NCBI RefSeq assembly: GCF_000695625.1
Contig: NZ_JMQI01000074.1
Coordinates: 1 to 64,000, forward strand
DNA: 64,000 nt
Origin: Amycolatopsis rifamycinica
GTDB lineage: Bacteria; Actinomycetota; Actinomycetes; Mycobacteriales; Pseudonocardiaceae
Reading direction: 5' to 3'
Made by a program: the position numbers and the translations under genes. A model generated the notes under the pieces. That model had not been told where the DNA came from. It saw only the letters and a program-made list of their open reading frames with translations, and did no database searches. Below are positions 7,363 through 16,158 of the stretch, piece after piece. Position 1 is the stretch's first letter, and every line of letters begins with the position of its first letter.

Positions 7363-10300
7363 TCATGCCTCGACCTTCGGGGTCGCGCGGACGCCGCTGT
7401 GCAGGTACCGCTCCCCCGTCGGCAGCGTGTAGAACGTCGCCGGGATCCAGGAGCGGGCCCCCGGCTCGCGGAAGACGAACTGGGCGCCTCCCATCGGGAT
7501 CAGGTCGTGTTCCGTCGTCGGTTCCGGGACCAGGGCGGCGATCGGGCCCGTGATCGTCTGGCGCATCCGCAGACCCGCCTCCCCCTCGAAGACCTCGATC
7601 CGCATCGACGCCCGCTCGTACACCCCGACGAAGCCGGCGACGTCCACGGACGGCGGCACGGCGGCGGGCGAGATCGGCCGCGGAAGCGCCACCCCGGCCA
7701 ACTCCGCGAAGATTTCGCGGTACAGCTCCTCGTACAGGTCGCGTGCGTTGCCGCCGTTGGTGAGCAACGTGACGGCCAGCCCGTGCGACGGCAGGAGCCG
7801 CAGGAACGCCGACTGCCCGATCGTGTTGCCGTCGTGGCCGATGACGCGGTGGCCGTCCCAGTCGAAGCGGATCCAGCCGAGGCCCCACGAGTCGCCCAGG
7901 GTGTGCTTGTCCGGCATGTCCGCCTGCCACTCGGTCATCGCCGACGCCGACGCGGCCGACAGCACGTCAAGGCCGCCCGCCAAGTGCATGCGGGCGAACG
8001 CCAGGACGTCCGCCGCCGACGCCGTGATCAGCCCGGCCGGGCCCGCCGAGCGGGGCAGCCCCCACGCCGGGGCCGGGTGCGGCTCGCCATCGCCGGCCGC
8101 GACGTGGCCCATGGCCGCGCGGTGCAGCAGGGCTTCCTCCGGCAACGTCCCCGTGTGGGTGAGACCCAGTGGGGTGAACAGCCGCTCGCGCAGCGCCGCG
8201 TCCCAGGTCTGGCCGGTGAGCTTTTCGATCACCCGGCCCACCAGCACGAACCCGGAGTTGCAGTAGGACAGCGTCGCCCCGAGCGGGTGGTTCTGCGCGA
8301 CCTCGTCCAACAGGCCGACGAACTTCTCGAGGCAGTCGTCGCCGCGGCCGGTGTCGGTGAACACGTCGCCGTCGATGCCGCTGGTGTGGGTGAGCAGGTG
8401 CCGCAGCGTCACCTGCTTGGTGACGTCGGGGTCGGCCAGCCGCAGCTCGGGCAGCACGTCGGCGATGGGCGCGTCCAGCTTCAGCCGGCCTTCGTCGACC
8501 AGCTGCATCGCCACCGTCGCCGTCCACACCTTGGTGATCGAGCCGATCTGGAACACCGAGTCGTCGGTGACCTCGACCCCGGTGGCGGTGTTCAGCACGC
8601 CGTGGCTCGCCAGCACCCGGTCCTCGCCGCGGAGGATGCCCAGTGCCGCCCCGGGGACGCGGTGCTTGCGCGCGAGCGCGGCCAGGCGCCGCCGCCAGTG
8701 CGCCGCGTCCAGCGGCACCCGCGCCGGCTTGCCCGGCTCGCCCGCGTACTGCGAGACCCAGTCCACGATCCGGCGGTTGAAGTCCCGCCGGTGCGACGGT
8801 TTCCCGTCGAGGATGAACAGGTGGGACGCGCCGGGGTAGAGCACCAGGCGGGTGGGGACGCCCTGTTCGCGCAGCGCGGTGAACCACTGCTCGGCCTGCC
8901 CGGGCGGGCACCGGTCGTCGGCGGCGCCGTGCACCACCAGGGTCGGCGTGCGCACCTTCTCCACCTGGGACAGCGGGGAAAGCGCCGCGTAGTGCGCCCG
9001 GTCCTCCGACGGGATCGCGCCGAGTTCGGCGACGCCGAGGTAGTGGCCGCTGTCGGAGGTGCCGGCCATGCTGACCACGTCGCTGACGACCCCGCCGGCC
9101 ACCGCCGCGGCGAAGCGGTCGTCGCGGCTGGTGAGGTAGCAGGTCATGAAGCCGCCGTAGCTGTAGCCGGCCACGGCGAGCCGGCGCGCGTCGGCCACGC
9201 CCTCGGCGACGAGGGCGTCCAGCGGTTCGAGGAAGTCGCGGGCGTCGGCCACGCCCCAGGCGCCGACGGCCGCGGTGTAGAACGCTTCGCCGTAGCCGTC
9301 GCTGCCGCGCGGGTTGAGCAGCAGCACCGCCCAGCCGCGGGCGACGAGTTCCTGGTGGTAGAGGTGCACGGCGTCGGCGGTGCCGCTCCACGCGTTGTGC
9401 GGGCCGCCGTGGATGTCCAGCAGCAGCGGGAGCGGGCCGGAGCGGGCGGGATCGCGCAGCAGCCAGCCGGCCACGACCGTGCCGTCCGAGATCGTGAACT
9501 CGCGTTCCTCGGAGACGAACGGCTCGAGGTCGCCGGCCCCGTGCGCGGTGCGGACCGCCACCGCTCCCCCGGCGACGGCGACCGTCGCGATCTCGCCGTA
9601 GGACGTCGGCGTGGCCAGCACGATCGCCGCCGTGTCGCCGGCGAGGGACATCGCGGCGACGGTGTTCCCGGTGCCGCCGACGACCAGCCTCGGCTCGCCG
9701 CCCTCGGCGTCGACCGCGTACAGCTGGGTGTAGCCGCGGTCGCGGGCGCAGAACAGCACGGTGGAGCCGGCGAGCTGCGGGAGCGCGCCGGGATAGCCGG
9801 GGGCGCCCGGCATGACGTTCCGGTCCAGCGAGGCGGCCAGGTCGGTGGTTTCGCCGCCGTCCAGCGGGATCCGCAGCAGCCCGAGGTGCCCGGGCGCGGT
9901 GTCGCGGCGGCCGACGACGAGCAGCGCGGTGCCGTCGGCGGTCCAGGTGACCGTGCCGCACATGCCGTCGCCGGAGCCGACCGGCCGGGGCTCCCCGCCG
10001 GGCTCGAGGACGTACGCGCCGGAGCGGAAGGTCAGGTCGGCGTCCGCCTCCGGTCCCGCGGGGAAGGCCAGCCGCCCGCCGTCCGGCGCCCAGGCGGGGT
10101 CGCCCGCGTGCCAGTCCCCCGACGTGACCTGCCGGACTTCGCCGGTGGCGACGTCGAGGACGTGGACGTGCTTGCGCAGCGTCCGCAGCAGCCCGGCGCC
10201 GTCGGCCTTGAAGTCGACGCGGTCGGCGACGACGGGAGCGCCCGCGCGGCGGGCACGGGCGGCGTCGTCCTCGCCCTCGTCCGCGGCGAGGTCGACCGGC

Positions 10301-10674
10301 GCGGCGAAGGCGATCTCGGCGCCGTCCGGCCGCCAGACCGGGGTGCCCGCGCCGAGCGGGAGGGTGGTGACCTGCTCGGGCTCGCCGCCGTCCGCCGGGA
10401 GCAGCCACAGCTGCGCCGGGCCGTCCTGGGCGCGCAGGAACGCCAGGCGGGTGCCGTCCGGCGACCACGCCGGCGCCAGGTCGGCCGGGCCGCGGGTGAG
10501 CCGGCGCGCCGCACCGCCCCCGGTGCCGACGAGCCACAGCGAGCGGGTGTCCTCGTCCTTGTCGCGGTCGGCGGTGCGCAGCACGTACGCGATCCGGCTG
10601 CCGTCCGGCGAAAGCGCCGGCTGCTCGGGGAACACGAAGTCGTACAGGTCGTCGGTGCCCGGACGTCGGGTCAT
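7363..10674 (-). CDS. S9 prolyl-oligopeptidase-type peptidase fused to a beta-lactamase-fold hydrolase
   Basis: A 1103-residue two-enzyme fusion. Residues 1-380 form a beta-propeller (repeated LSPDGSRIAYV/WSPDGTRLAFL motifs). Residues 390-640 form the S9C-type alpha/beta hydrolase with nucleophile in GYSYGGFM (about 506), Asp in DDRCPPGQ (about 588) and His in GASHLF (about 617). From about 665 a complete class C beta-lactamase/DD-peptidase fold follows, with S-x-x-K in SITK (about 713), YCN (about 804) and HDGN (about 945), plus a C-terminal barrel domain. There is no signal peptide, so it should act on imported peptides. The ATG is preceded by GAGGAG. The second half is clearly paralogous to the separate hydrolase at 17042-18436. 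It is the last gene of the operon. Confidence 0.88.
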   Translation of the reverse strand: MTRRPGTDDLYDFVFPEQPALSPDGSRIAYVLRTADRDKDEDTRSLWLVGTGGGAARRLTRGPADLAPAWSPDGTRLAFLRAQDGPAQLWLLPADGGEPEQVTTLPLGAGTPVWRPDGAEIAFAAPVDLAADEGEDDAARARRAGAPVVADRVDFKADGAGLLRTLRKHVHVLDVATGEVRQVTSGDWHAGDPAWAPDGGRLAFPAGPEADADLTFRSGAYVLEPGGEPRPVGSGDGMCGTVTWTADGTALLVVGRRDTAPGHLGLLRIPLDGGETTDLAASLDRNVMPGAPGYPGALPQLAGSTVLFCARDRGYTQLYAVDAEGGEPRLVVGGTGNTVAAMSLAGDTAAIVLATPTSYGEIATVAVAGGAVAVRTAHGAGDLEPFVSEEREFTISDGTVVAGWLLRDPARSGPLPLLLDIHGGPHNAWSGTADAVHLYHQELVARGWAVLLLNPRGSDGYGEAFYTAAVGAWGVADARDFLEPLDALVAEGVADARRLAVAGYSYGGFMTCYLTSRDDRFAAAVAGGVVSDVVSMAGTSDSGHYLGVAELGAIPSEDRAHYAALSPLSQVEKVRTPTLVVHGAADDRCPPGQAEQWFTALREQGVPTRLVLYPGASHLFILDGKPSHRRDFNRRIVDWVSQYAGEPGKPARVPLDAAHWRRRLAALARKHRVPGAALGILRGEDRVLASHGVLNTATGVEVTDDSVFQIGSITKVWTATVAMQLVDEGRLKLDAPIADVLPELRLADPDVTKQVTLRHLLTHTSGIDGDVFTDTGRGDDCLEKFVGLLDEVAQNHPLGATLSYCNSGFVLVGRVIEKLTGQTWDAALRERLFTPLGLTHTGTLPEEALLHRAAMGHVAAGDGEPHPAPAWGLPRSAGPAGLITASAADVLAFARMHLAGGLDVLSAASASAMTEWQADMPDKHTLGDSWGLGWIRFDWDGHRVIGHDGNTIGQSAFLRLLPSHGLAVTLLTNGGNARDLYEELYREIFAELAGVALPRPISPAAVPPSVDVAGFVGVYERASMRIEVFEGEAGLRMRQTITGPIAALVPEPTTEHDLIPMGGAQFVFREPGARSWIPATFYTLPTGERYLHSGVRATPKVEA

Positions 10675-10700
10675 GCGGATCTCCTCGATGGGTGACGGTC

Positions 10701-11639
10701 TCACGCGGCGAAGTGGCAGGCGGCGCGGTGCGGCCGGGCGCCGGCGCTCCCGGCCGGGTCGGCGGTGACGCAGACGGTGCGGTCGGGGTGCACGAGCGGC
10801 CCGATCGGGCAGCGCGGGTGGTAGCGGCAGCCGGGCGGCGGGTGGTGCGGGTCGGCGGGTTCGGTGTCGGCGAGCGCGTCGGTGCCGGTGCCGGCGTCGT
10901 CGAGCAGGCCCCGGTGCGCCGACGGCGCCGCGGCCAGCAGGTCCCGCGTGTAGGGGTGCCGCGGATCGGTGAGGACCTGCTCGGCGGGCCCGGCCTCGAC
11001 GATCCGGCCGAGGTACATCACCGCGACGACGTCGCTGACGTACCGCACCACGGCGAGGTTGTGCGAGATGAACAGCATCGACAGCGCCAGCCGCCGCTGC
11101 ACGTCCCGGACCAGGTTGAGCACGGCGCCCTGCACCGAGACGTCGAGGGCCGAGGTGATCTCGTCGGCGATCAGCACCTTCGGCCGCCCGGCCAGCGCCC
11201 GGGCGAGCGCGACGCGCTGGCGCTGTCCGCCGGAGAGCCGGCCGGGCAGCGCGGCGGCGCGGTCCGGGTCGAGGTGCACCAGTTCGAGCAGCCGGGCGAC
11301 CTCGGCCCGCCGCTCCGCGCGGGACGGGCCCGGCGGCATGGCCTCGGTGATGGACTCGCCGATCGCCATCCGCGGGTCCAGCGACGAATAGGGGTCCTGG
11401 AACACCATCTGCAGCGGACGGCGCCGGGGCAGCCGCCGCACGTCGACGCCGTCGAGCAGCACCCGGCCCGCGCTGACCGGCGCGAGCCCCGCGGCCGCCC
11501 TGGCCAGCGTCGACTTGCCCGAGCCGGACTCGCCGACCAGGCCGACGACCTGTCCGGAAGGGACGGTCAGGCTGACGCCGTCGACCGCGGTCAGCTTGCC
11601 GTAGCGGACGCTCACCGAGTCGAACTCCAACGCGCTCAT
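10701..11639 (-). CDS. Oligopeptide ABC transporter ATP-binding protein (DppF/OppF type)
   Basis: Cytoplasmic ATPase of 312 residues energising peptide uptake. It has Walker A GESGSGKST, Q-loop MVFQDPYSSLDP, signature LSGGQRQRVALARAL, Walker B VLIADEITSALD and H-loop FISHNLAVV. The C-terminus has the Cys/Pro cluster typical of the oligopeptide branch (PPPGCRYHPRCPIG). It starts with an ATGA overlap to the preceding mini-ORF. It pairs with the other ATPase domain at 11704-13584 to complete the heterodimeric motor. Confidence 0.92.
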   Translation of the reverse strand: MSALEFDSVSVRYGKLTAVDGVSLTVPSGQVVGLVGESGSGKSTLARAAAGLAPVSAGRVLLDGVDVRRLPRRRPLQMVFQDPYSSLDPRMAIGESITEAMPPGPSRAERRAEVARLLELVHLDPDRAAALPGRLSGGQRQRVALARALAGRPKVLIADEITSALDVSVQGAVLNLVRDVQRRLALSMLFISHNLAVVRYVSDVVAVMYLGRIVEAGPAEQVLTDPRHPYTRDLLAAAPSAHRGLLDDAGTGTDALADTEPADPHHPPPGCRYHPRCPIGPLVHPDRTVCVTADPAGSAGARPHRAACHFAA

Positions 11640-11707
11640 GCGCGCGCCTCGCCGACGCTCGATGCGGCCGGCGCGGTGGTGGATGGCTGGTTCGCGGGCT
11701 CGCTCAC
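11636..11707 (-). CDS. 23-codon coupling mini-ORF between two transporter genes
   Basis: A reading frame of 23 codons (M-SEPANQPSTTAPAASSVGE-ARA) that starts with a GTGA overlap to the upstream gene's stop and ends with an ATGA overlap to the DppF-type start. It bridges a gap that would otherwise separate two translationally coupled genes. No family is recognised. It may exist only to hand ribosomes on, or be a chance frame. Confidence 0.35.
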   Translation of the reverse strand: MSEPANQPSTTAPAASSVGEARA

Positions 11708-13584
11708 GCGGCACCCTCCTCGTGGGACTGTCCGGAAAGGACGGTGGCCTGCGGGTGCCAGCAGGCGACCCGGTGACCGCGGTGATCCGGGTCTTCGAGC
11801 ACCGGGTCTTCGGTGCGGCAGCGGTCCGACGCCAGCGGGCAGCGGGCGGCGAACGCGCAGCCCTCGGGCACCTGGTCCGGTTCCGGTGGACGGCCGGGGA
11901 TGACTTCCAGTGGCCGGTCGCGGTCGGTTTCGAGGTCGACCGTCGTGGCCAGCAGCGCCCGCGTGTACGGGTGCCGCGCCGGGGTCCCGGTCGGCAGGTC
12001 CTCGACGACCCGGCCGGCGTACATCACCAGCATCCGTTCGCAGGTCTGGGAAACCACCGCGATGTCGTGGCTGATCAGCAGGATCGCCGCGCCTTCGGTT
12101 TCGCGCGTGCGGGCCAGCAGGCGCAGCACCTGCCGCTGGACGGTGACATCGAGCGCGGTCGTCGGCTCGTCGGCCACGATCAGCTTCGGCCGGCCCATCA
12201 GGCCCATGCCGATCATCGCCCGCTGCCGCATGCCGCCGGAGAACTCGTGCGGGTACTGCCGGGCGCGCCGCTCGGCGGCCGGGACGCGCACGGCGGCCAG
12301 CCGGTCCACCGCGCGGGCGAACGCCTGGCGACGCGACAGGCCGTGGTGCCGCTGGGACACCTCCGCCAGCTGACCGCCGACGCGGCGACCCGGGTTGAAC
12401 GACGTCATCGGGTCCTGGAACACCATGGCCAGTGCCGTGCCGAGCTCCCGGTCCGACGCCGCGGCCAGGGGCTTCCCGGCGAACTCGAGCCGGTCCGCGG
12501 TGACCACGCCGGGCGCCTCGACCAGCCGAGACACGGCCAGCGCGGTCAGGCTCTTGCCGGATCCGGACTCGCCGACCACGCCGACCGCTTCGCCGGCGCG
12601 GACGCTGAAGCTGACGCCGCGCACCGGAACCGTCCAGCCGTGCGGGCCCGGGAACGCCACCCGGAGGTTGTCCACCACGAGCACCGCGTCCGCGGGTTCC
12701 ACCAGAGCCGCGGGCCGGGCCTCCGGCGGCCGGGGTGCCGGGCGCCGGGTCACGCGCGTGCGGACCCCGACCACCGCGGCGACCGTCTCGCCGACCAGGT
12801 TGAACGCCAGCCCGGCGAGCACCACCGCCGCGGCGGGCGCGAGCGCGGCGGCGAGGTTGACGTAGATGCCGTCGAGGCCTTCGCGCAGCAGCCGTCCCCA
12901 GTCGTAGTCCGGCGCCTGCACGCCGATGCCGAGGAAGGACAGCCCGGCGAAGGCCAGCAAGGCCGAGCCGGCCCCGATGGTCGCGTTGACGACGAGCGGC
13001 TCGCCGATGTTCGGCAGCACGTGCCGGGCCAGCAGCCGGACCCGGCCGACGCCGGCGATCCGGGCCGCGGCGACGTAGTCGCGCCCGCTCACCGACGCCG
13101 AGAGCGTCTGCACGAGCCGCGCGAACGCCGGCGCCATCGCGAACCCGATGGCCAGCACCGCGCCGTGCGTGCCGACGCCGAAGATCACCGCCAGGAACAG
13201 GGCCAGCAGCAGGCCGGGGAACGCGACGGCGATGTCGACGACCGCGGTGAGCAGCCGTCCCGCCCGGCGGGGCAGCACCGACGGCAGCGTCCCGAGCACG
13301 ACGCCGGTGCCGGCGCCGATCACGGTGGCGAGCACGGCGAGCCCCACCGAGATCCGGGTCGCCACCAGGGTCCGCAGCAGCAGGTCGCGGCCGAGGGAGT
13401 CGGTGCCGAACGGGTGCGCCCCGGACGGTCCCTGGCCGATCGCGTCGGTGTCGATCGCGGCCGCGCCGTCGCCCCACAGCAGCGGGGCCAGCACCGCCAG
13501 GACGGCGACCAGGGCCAGCAGCACCGCCGAACACGCGCCCACCGGCGTGCGCAGGGCCGCCGCCCACGTACCGCGTCGCGCCAT
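11704..13584 (-). CDS. Oligopeptide ABC permease (DppC type) fused to ATP-binding protein (DppD type)
   Basis: A 626-residue fusion. The first about 280 residues are a binding-protein-dependent permease with DppC-type N-terminus, the loop HPFGTDSLGRDLL, and the EAA-like loop GRDYVAAARIAGVGRVRLLARHVLP. After a Pro/Arg linker comes an ATPase with Walker A GESGSGKS, Q-loop MVFQDPMTSFNP, signature FSGGMRQRAMIGMGL, Walker B LIVADEPTTALD, and a C-terminal Cys motif (CAFAARCPLASDRC). Such permease-ATPase fusions are known in actinobacteria. It starts 1 nt after the DppB-type gene stops and leads into the mini-ORF. Confidence 0.93.
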   Translation of the reverse strand: MARRGTWAAALRTPVGACSAVLLALVAVLAVLAPLLWGDGAAAIDTDAIGQGPSGAHPFGTDSLGRDLLLRTLVATRISVGLAVLATVIGAGTGVVLGTLPSVLPRRAGRLLTAVVDIAVAFPGLLLALFLAVIFGVGTHGAVLAIGFAMAPAFARLVQTLSASVSGRDYVAAARIAGVGRVRLLARHVLPNIGEPLVVNATIGAGSALLAFAGLSFLGIGVQAPDYDWGRLLREGLDGIYVNLAAALAPAAAVVLAGLAFNLVGETVAAVVGVRTRVTRRPAPRPPEARPAALVEPADAVLVVDNLRVAFPGPHGWTVPVRGVSFSVRAGEAVGVVGESGSGKSLTALAVSRLVEAPGVVTADRLEFAGKPLAAASDRELGTALAMVFQDPMTSFNPGRRVGGQLAEVSQRHHGLSRRQAFARAVDRLAAVRVPAAERRARQYPHEFSGGMRQRAMIGMGLMGRPKLIVADEPTTALDVTVQRQVLRLLARTRETEGAAILLISHDIAVVSQTCERMLVMYAGRVVEDLPTGTPARHPYTRALLATTVDLETDRDRPLEVIPGRPPEPDQVPEGCAFAARCPLASDRCRTEDPVLEDPDHRGHRVACWHPQATVLSGQSHEEGAA

Positions 13585-13585
13585 C

Positions 13586-14566
13586 TCACGCCTCCCGAAT
13601 GGCCGAGCGCGGGTCGAGCAGCCCGAGCACGACGTCGACCAGCAGGTTCACCAGCAGCACGCCGGCGCCGTAGACGAGCACGATCCCCTGGACCAGCGGG
13701 TAATCCTTCTGCAGGATCGACTGCACGATCGTCGAGCCGAGGCCGGGCCAGGCGAACACGTTCTCCACCAGCACCGTGCCCGCGACCAGCCCGGTCAGCA
13801 GCAGCCCGCCCAGGGTCAGCGTCGCGGTCAGCGCGTTCGGCAGTGCGTGCCGGAGGTAGACCAGCCGCGCGGGCAGCCGCTTGGCCCGGGCGGTGCGGAC
13901 GAAGTCGGCGCCCAGCACCGAGAGGAGCTCGACCCGGAGCATCCGCGCGAGCACCGCCGCCGGCCCGGCCGCCAGGGCCGCGACCGGCAGCACGTACGCG
14001 CTCGCGTCGTCGCCGCCGGCCACCGGGAACCAGCCGAGGCCGACCGCGAACAGCGCCACCAGCGCGACCGCGACCAGGAACTCCGGGATGGCGCCGAGGA
14101 AGACGCTCACCGACGTGAACGCCAGCTCGCTGCCCCGGCGGCGGCCGCCGCGGGTCAGCACCGCGAAGACCACCCCGGCCGGGACGGCGACGGCCACCAC
14201 GACCGCGAACGCCGGGATCGCCAGCTGCAGCGTCGCCGGCAGCCGGTCGCCGATCACCTGCGTGACGGGCTGCCCGCTCGCCATCGACGTCCCGAGGTCG
14301 CCGGTGACCAGGCCGCGCAGGTAGTGCCCGTACTGCACCCAGAGCGGGTCGTCCAGGCCGAGCTCCAGCCGCTTCGCCCGCACCAGGTCGGCCGGCGCGG
14401 TCATGCCGAGCGCGGCCCGCACGGGATCACCGGGTACCAGGTGGATCATCAGGAACGCCGCGGTGAGCAGTGCCCACAGCGAGACCGCGAACCGGGTCAG
14501 CCGCCGCGCGGCGAACGCCGGCCACGGTCCGCCCCGCAGCCGCGCGGGCGCCGCCGCCGTCGTCAT
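13586..14566 (-). CDS. Oligopeptide ABC transporter permease (DppB type)
   Basis: Integral membrane subunit of 326 residues with about six transmembrane segments. N-terminal features are ARRLTRFAVSLWALLTAAFLMIHLVPGDP and the loop LGLDDPLWVQYGHYLRGLVTGDLG of DppB/OppB/GsiC proteins. The EAA-type cytoplasmic loop is ADFVRTARAKRLPARLVYLRHALPNAL. It starts by ATGA overlap with the binding-protein gene and pairs with the DppC-type half of the next gene. Confidence 0.93.
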   Translation of the reverse strand: MTTAAAPARLRGGPWPAFAARRLTRFAVSLWALLTAAFLMIHLVPGDPVRAALGMTAPADLVRAKRLELGLDDPLWVQYGHYLRGLVTGDLGTSMASGQPVTQVIGDRLPATLQLAIPAFAVVVAVAVPAGVVFAVLTRGGRRRGSELAFTSVSVFLGAIPEFLVAVALVALFAVGLGWFPVAGGDDASAYVLPVAALAAGPAAVLARMLRVELLSVLGADFVRTARAKRLPARLVYLRHALPNALTATLTLGGLLLTGLVAGTVLVENVFAWPGLGSTIVQSILQKDYPLVQGIVLVYGAGVLLVNLLVDVVLGLLDPRSAIREA

Positions 14567-16158
14567 CGCGCGTACATCCGGATCGACGACGGCGTGACGC
14601 TGCCCTGGCTGACGTCGAACCGGGAACCGCTCGCGTAGAACGGCACCACGGAGTCGATGTAGGGCACCACGTCGACGCGCTTGACCAGGGCGGTCTCGGC
14701 CGCCTCCCAGGCCGGGCAGCTGGCGGGACCGCTCATCGCGGCGGCCTGCTTCACGCTCCGGTCGTACTCGGGGTTGGCGATGTGGCCGAAGTTGGTCCCG
14801 TCGGGCGCCACCGGGCCGGACACGAACGGCACCAGCTGGCTGGGCAGGGTGAGCCCGAGCGGGCCGAGCGACACCTCCCACTCACCGGTGCCGAACAGCA
14901 CCTGGGACAGCCCGGGGCTGTCGACGGCCTTGAGCGTGACCTCGGCGCCGAGCGACTTCCACGTCTGCTGGACCAGTTCGGCGGTGGGCGCCATGGTCGG
15001 GCCGAGCTGGGTGCCGTAGAGGACGGTGAGCGTCAGCCGCTTGCCGCCCTTGACGCGCACGCCGTCCGGGCCCGCCTTCCAGCCTGCACCGTCCAAAGCG
15101 GACCCGGCCGCCGCGGGGTCGTGGTTCGGCAGGTGGCCGGTGACGGTGTCGCCGGAGCACGCCTTCGGTTCGGCGGTGACCAGGCTCTGCGACGGCTTGC
15201 CGGTGCCGTTGGTCAGCACCTTGCCGAGCTGCGCGAGGTCGAGCGCCTGGGTCAGCGCGCGCCGCACGGCCTCGTCCTGGCCGGGGCGTCCGGTGGCCTG
15301 GTTGTAGAAGATCTCCCCGAGCGGCGCGGTGAAGTCGGCGTGGAAGAGCTTCCGCCCGTCGAGCCGCTGGCGGTCCGGGCCGTTGATCTGGCTCGCGTTG
15401 AGCTCGCCGGACAGCAGCAGGTTCGCCGCCGTCGAGGTGTTCTGGACGACCCGGGCGACGACCTTGTCCGGCAGGCCGGGCTGCTGCGCTTTCCAGTCCC
15501 CCGGTCCCCAGGTGTAGTCCTTGCGGCGGGTGAACGTGTAGTGGTCGTTCGGCACGATCTCGGAGACGGCGAACATGCCGGTCCCGCTGCCGCCCTTGGC
15601 CAGCAGCTTCCGGTCGGCCAGGCCCGCGCCGCAGACGATCGGCAGCCCGCCGACGTTGCGGAGCAGGAACGCGTCGGGCGCGCCGCTGGTGACGGCGATC
15701 GTGCGGGTGGCTTCGTCGGCCGTGGCCTTGGTGCCCGGCGCGACGGTCAGGCCGGCGAACGGCGACTTGTTCGCCGGGTCGCCGACGAACCCGATGTTCG
15801 CGGCGACGTCCTTGGCGGTCAGCGGCGTGCCGTCCGCGCAGGTGATCCCGGGGCGCAGGGTGAACGACGCCGTCGTCGCCGTGGCGTCCCACTTCTCGGC
15901 GAGCGCGGGCAGCGGCTTGCCGTCGGCGGTCAGTTCGAGCAGGGGGTCGTAGAGGAACCGGTCGACCTGGCCGGTCACGGCCAGCACCGACATGTGCGGG
16001 TCGAGGTTGCCGGGGTCGGAGGCGATCCCGAGGGTGAAGGTCTTGCCGTCGGCGAGCGTGCCGCCGCCGGCCGCGCCGGTGTCACCCGGTCCCCCGCAGG
16101 CCGTCGCCGTGAGGGCGAGCGCGCCGAGCAGGACCACCGCTGTCCGGGGGTGAGTCAT
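14563..16158 (-). CDS. Oligopeptide ABC transporter substrate-binding lipoprotein (DppA/OppA type)
   Basis: Extracellular peptide-binding lipoprotein of 531 residues. The signal peptide ends in the lipobox LTATACGG, with the cysteine as lipidation site at about residue 22. The family-5 binding-protein fold is shown by LGIASDPGNLDPHMS, FLYDPLLELTADGKPLPALAEKW, FTLRPGITCADGTPLTAKDVA and EAVRRALTQALDLAQLG. GGAAGGA precedes the start, and ATGA overlaps link it to the beta-lactamase upstream and the permease downstream. It sets the specificity of the importer. D-residue-containing or muramyl peptides are inferred from the operon, not visible in this protein. Confidence 0.92.
   Translation of the reverse strand: MTHPRTAVVLLGALALTATACGGPGDTGAAGGGTLADGKTFTLGIASDPGNLDPHMSVLAVTGQVDRFLYDPLLELTADGKPLPALAEKWDATATTASFTLRPGITCADGTPLTAKDVAANIGFVGDPANKSPFAGLTVAPGTKATADEATRTIAVTSGAPDAFLLRNVGGLPIVCGAGLADRKLLAKGGSGTGMFAVSEIVPNDHYTFTRRKDYTWGPGDWKAQQPGLPDKVVARVVQNTSTAANLLLSGELNASQINGPDRQRLDGRKLFHADFTAPLGEIFYNQATGRPGQDEAVRRALTQALDLAQLGKVLTNGTGKPSQSLVTAEPKACSGDTVTGHLPNHDPAAAGSALDGAGWKAGPDGVRVKGGKRLTLTVLYGTQLGPTMAPTAELVQQTWKSLGAEVTLKAVDSPGLSQVLFGTGEWEVSLGPLGLTLPSQLVPFVSGPVAPDGTNFGHIANPEYDRSVKQAAAMSGPASCPAWEAAETALVKRVDVVPYIDSVVPFYASGSRFDVSQGSVTPSSIRMYAR

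Noticed and set aside
7399-10695. 1098-codon plus-strand open frame opposite the S9 fusion
   Set aside because: A low-complexity Arg/Gly/Val product with no domains; the minus strand has two full catalytic domains and a ribosome-binding site.
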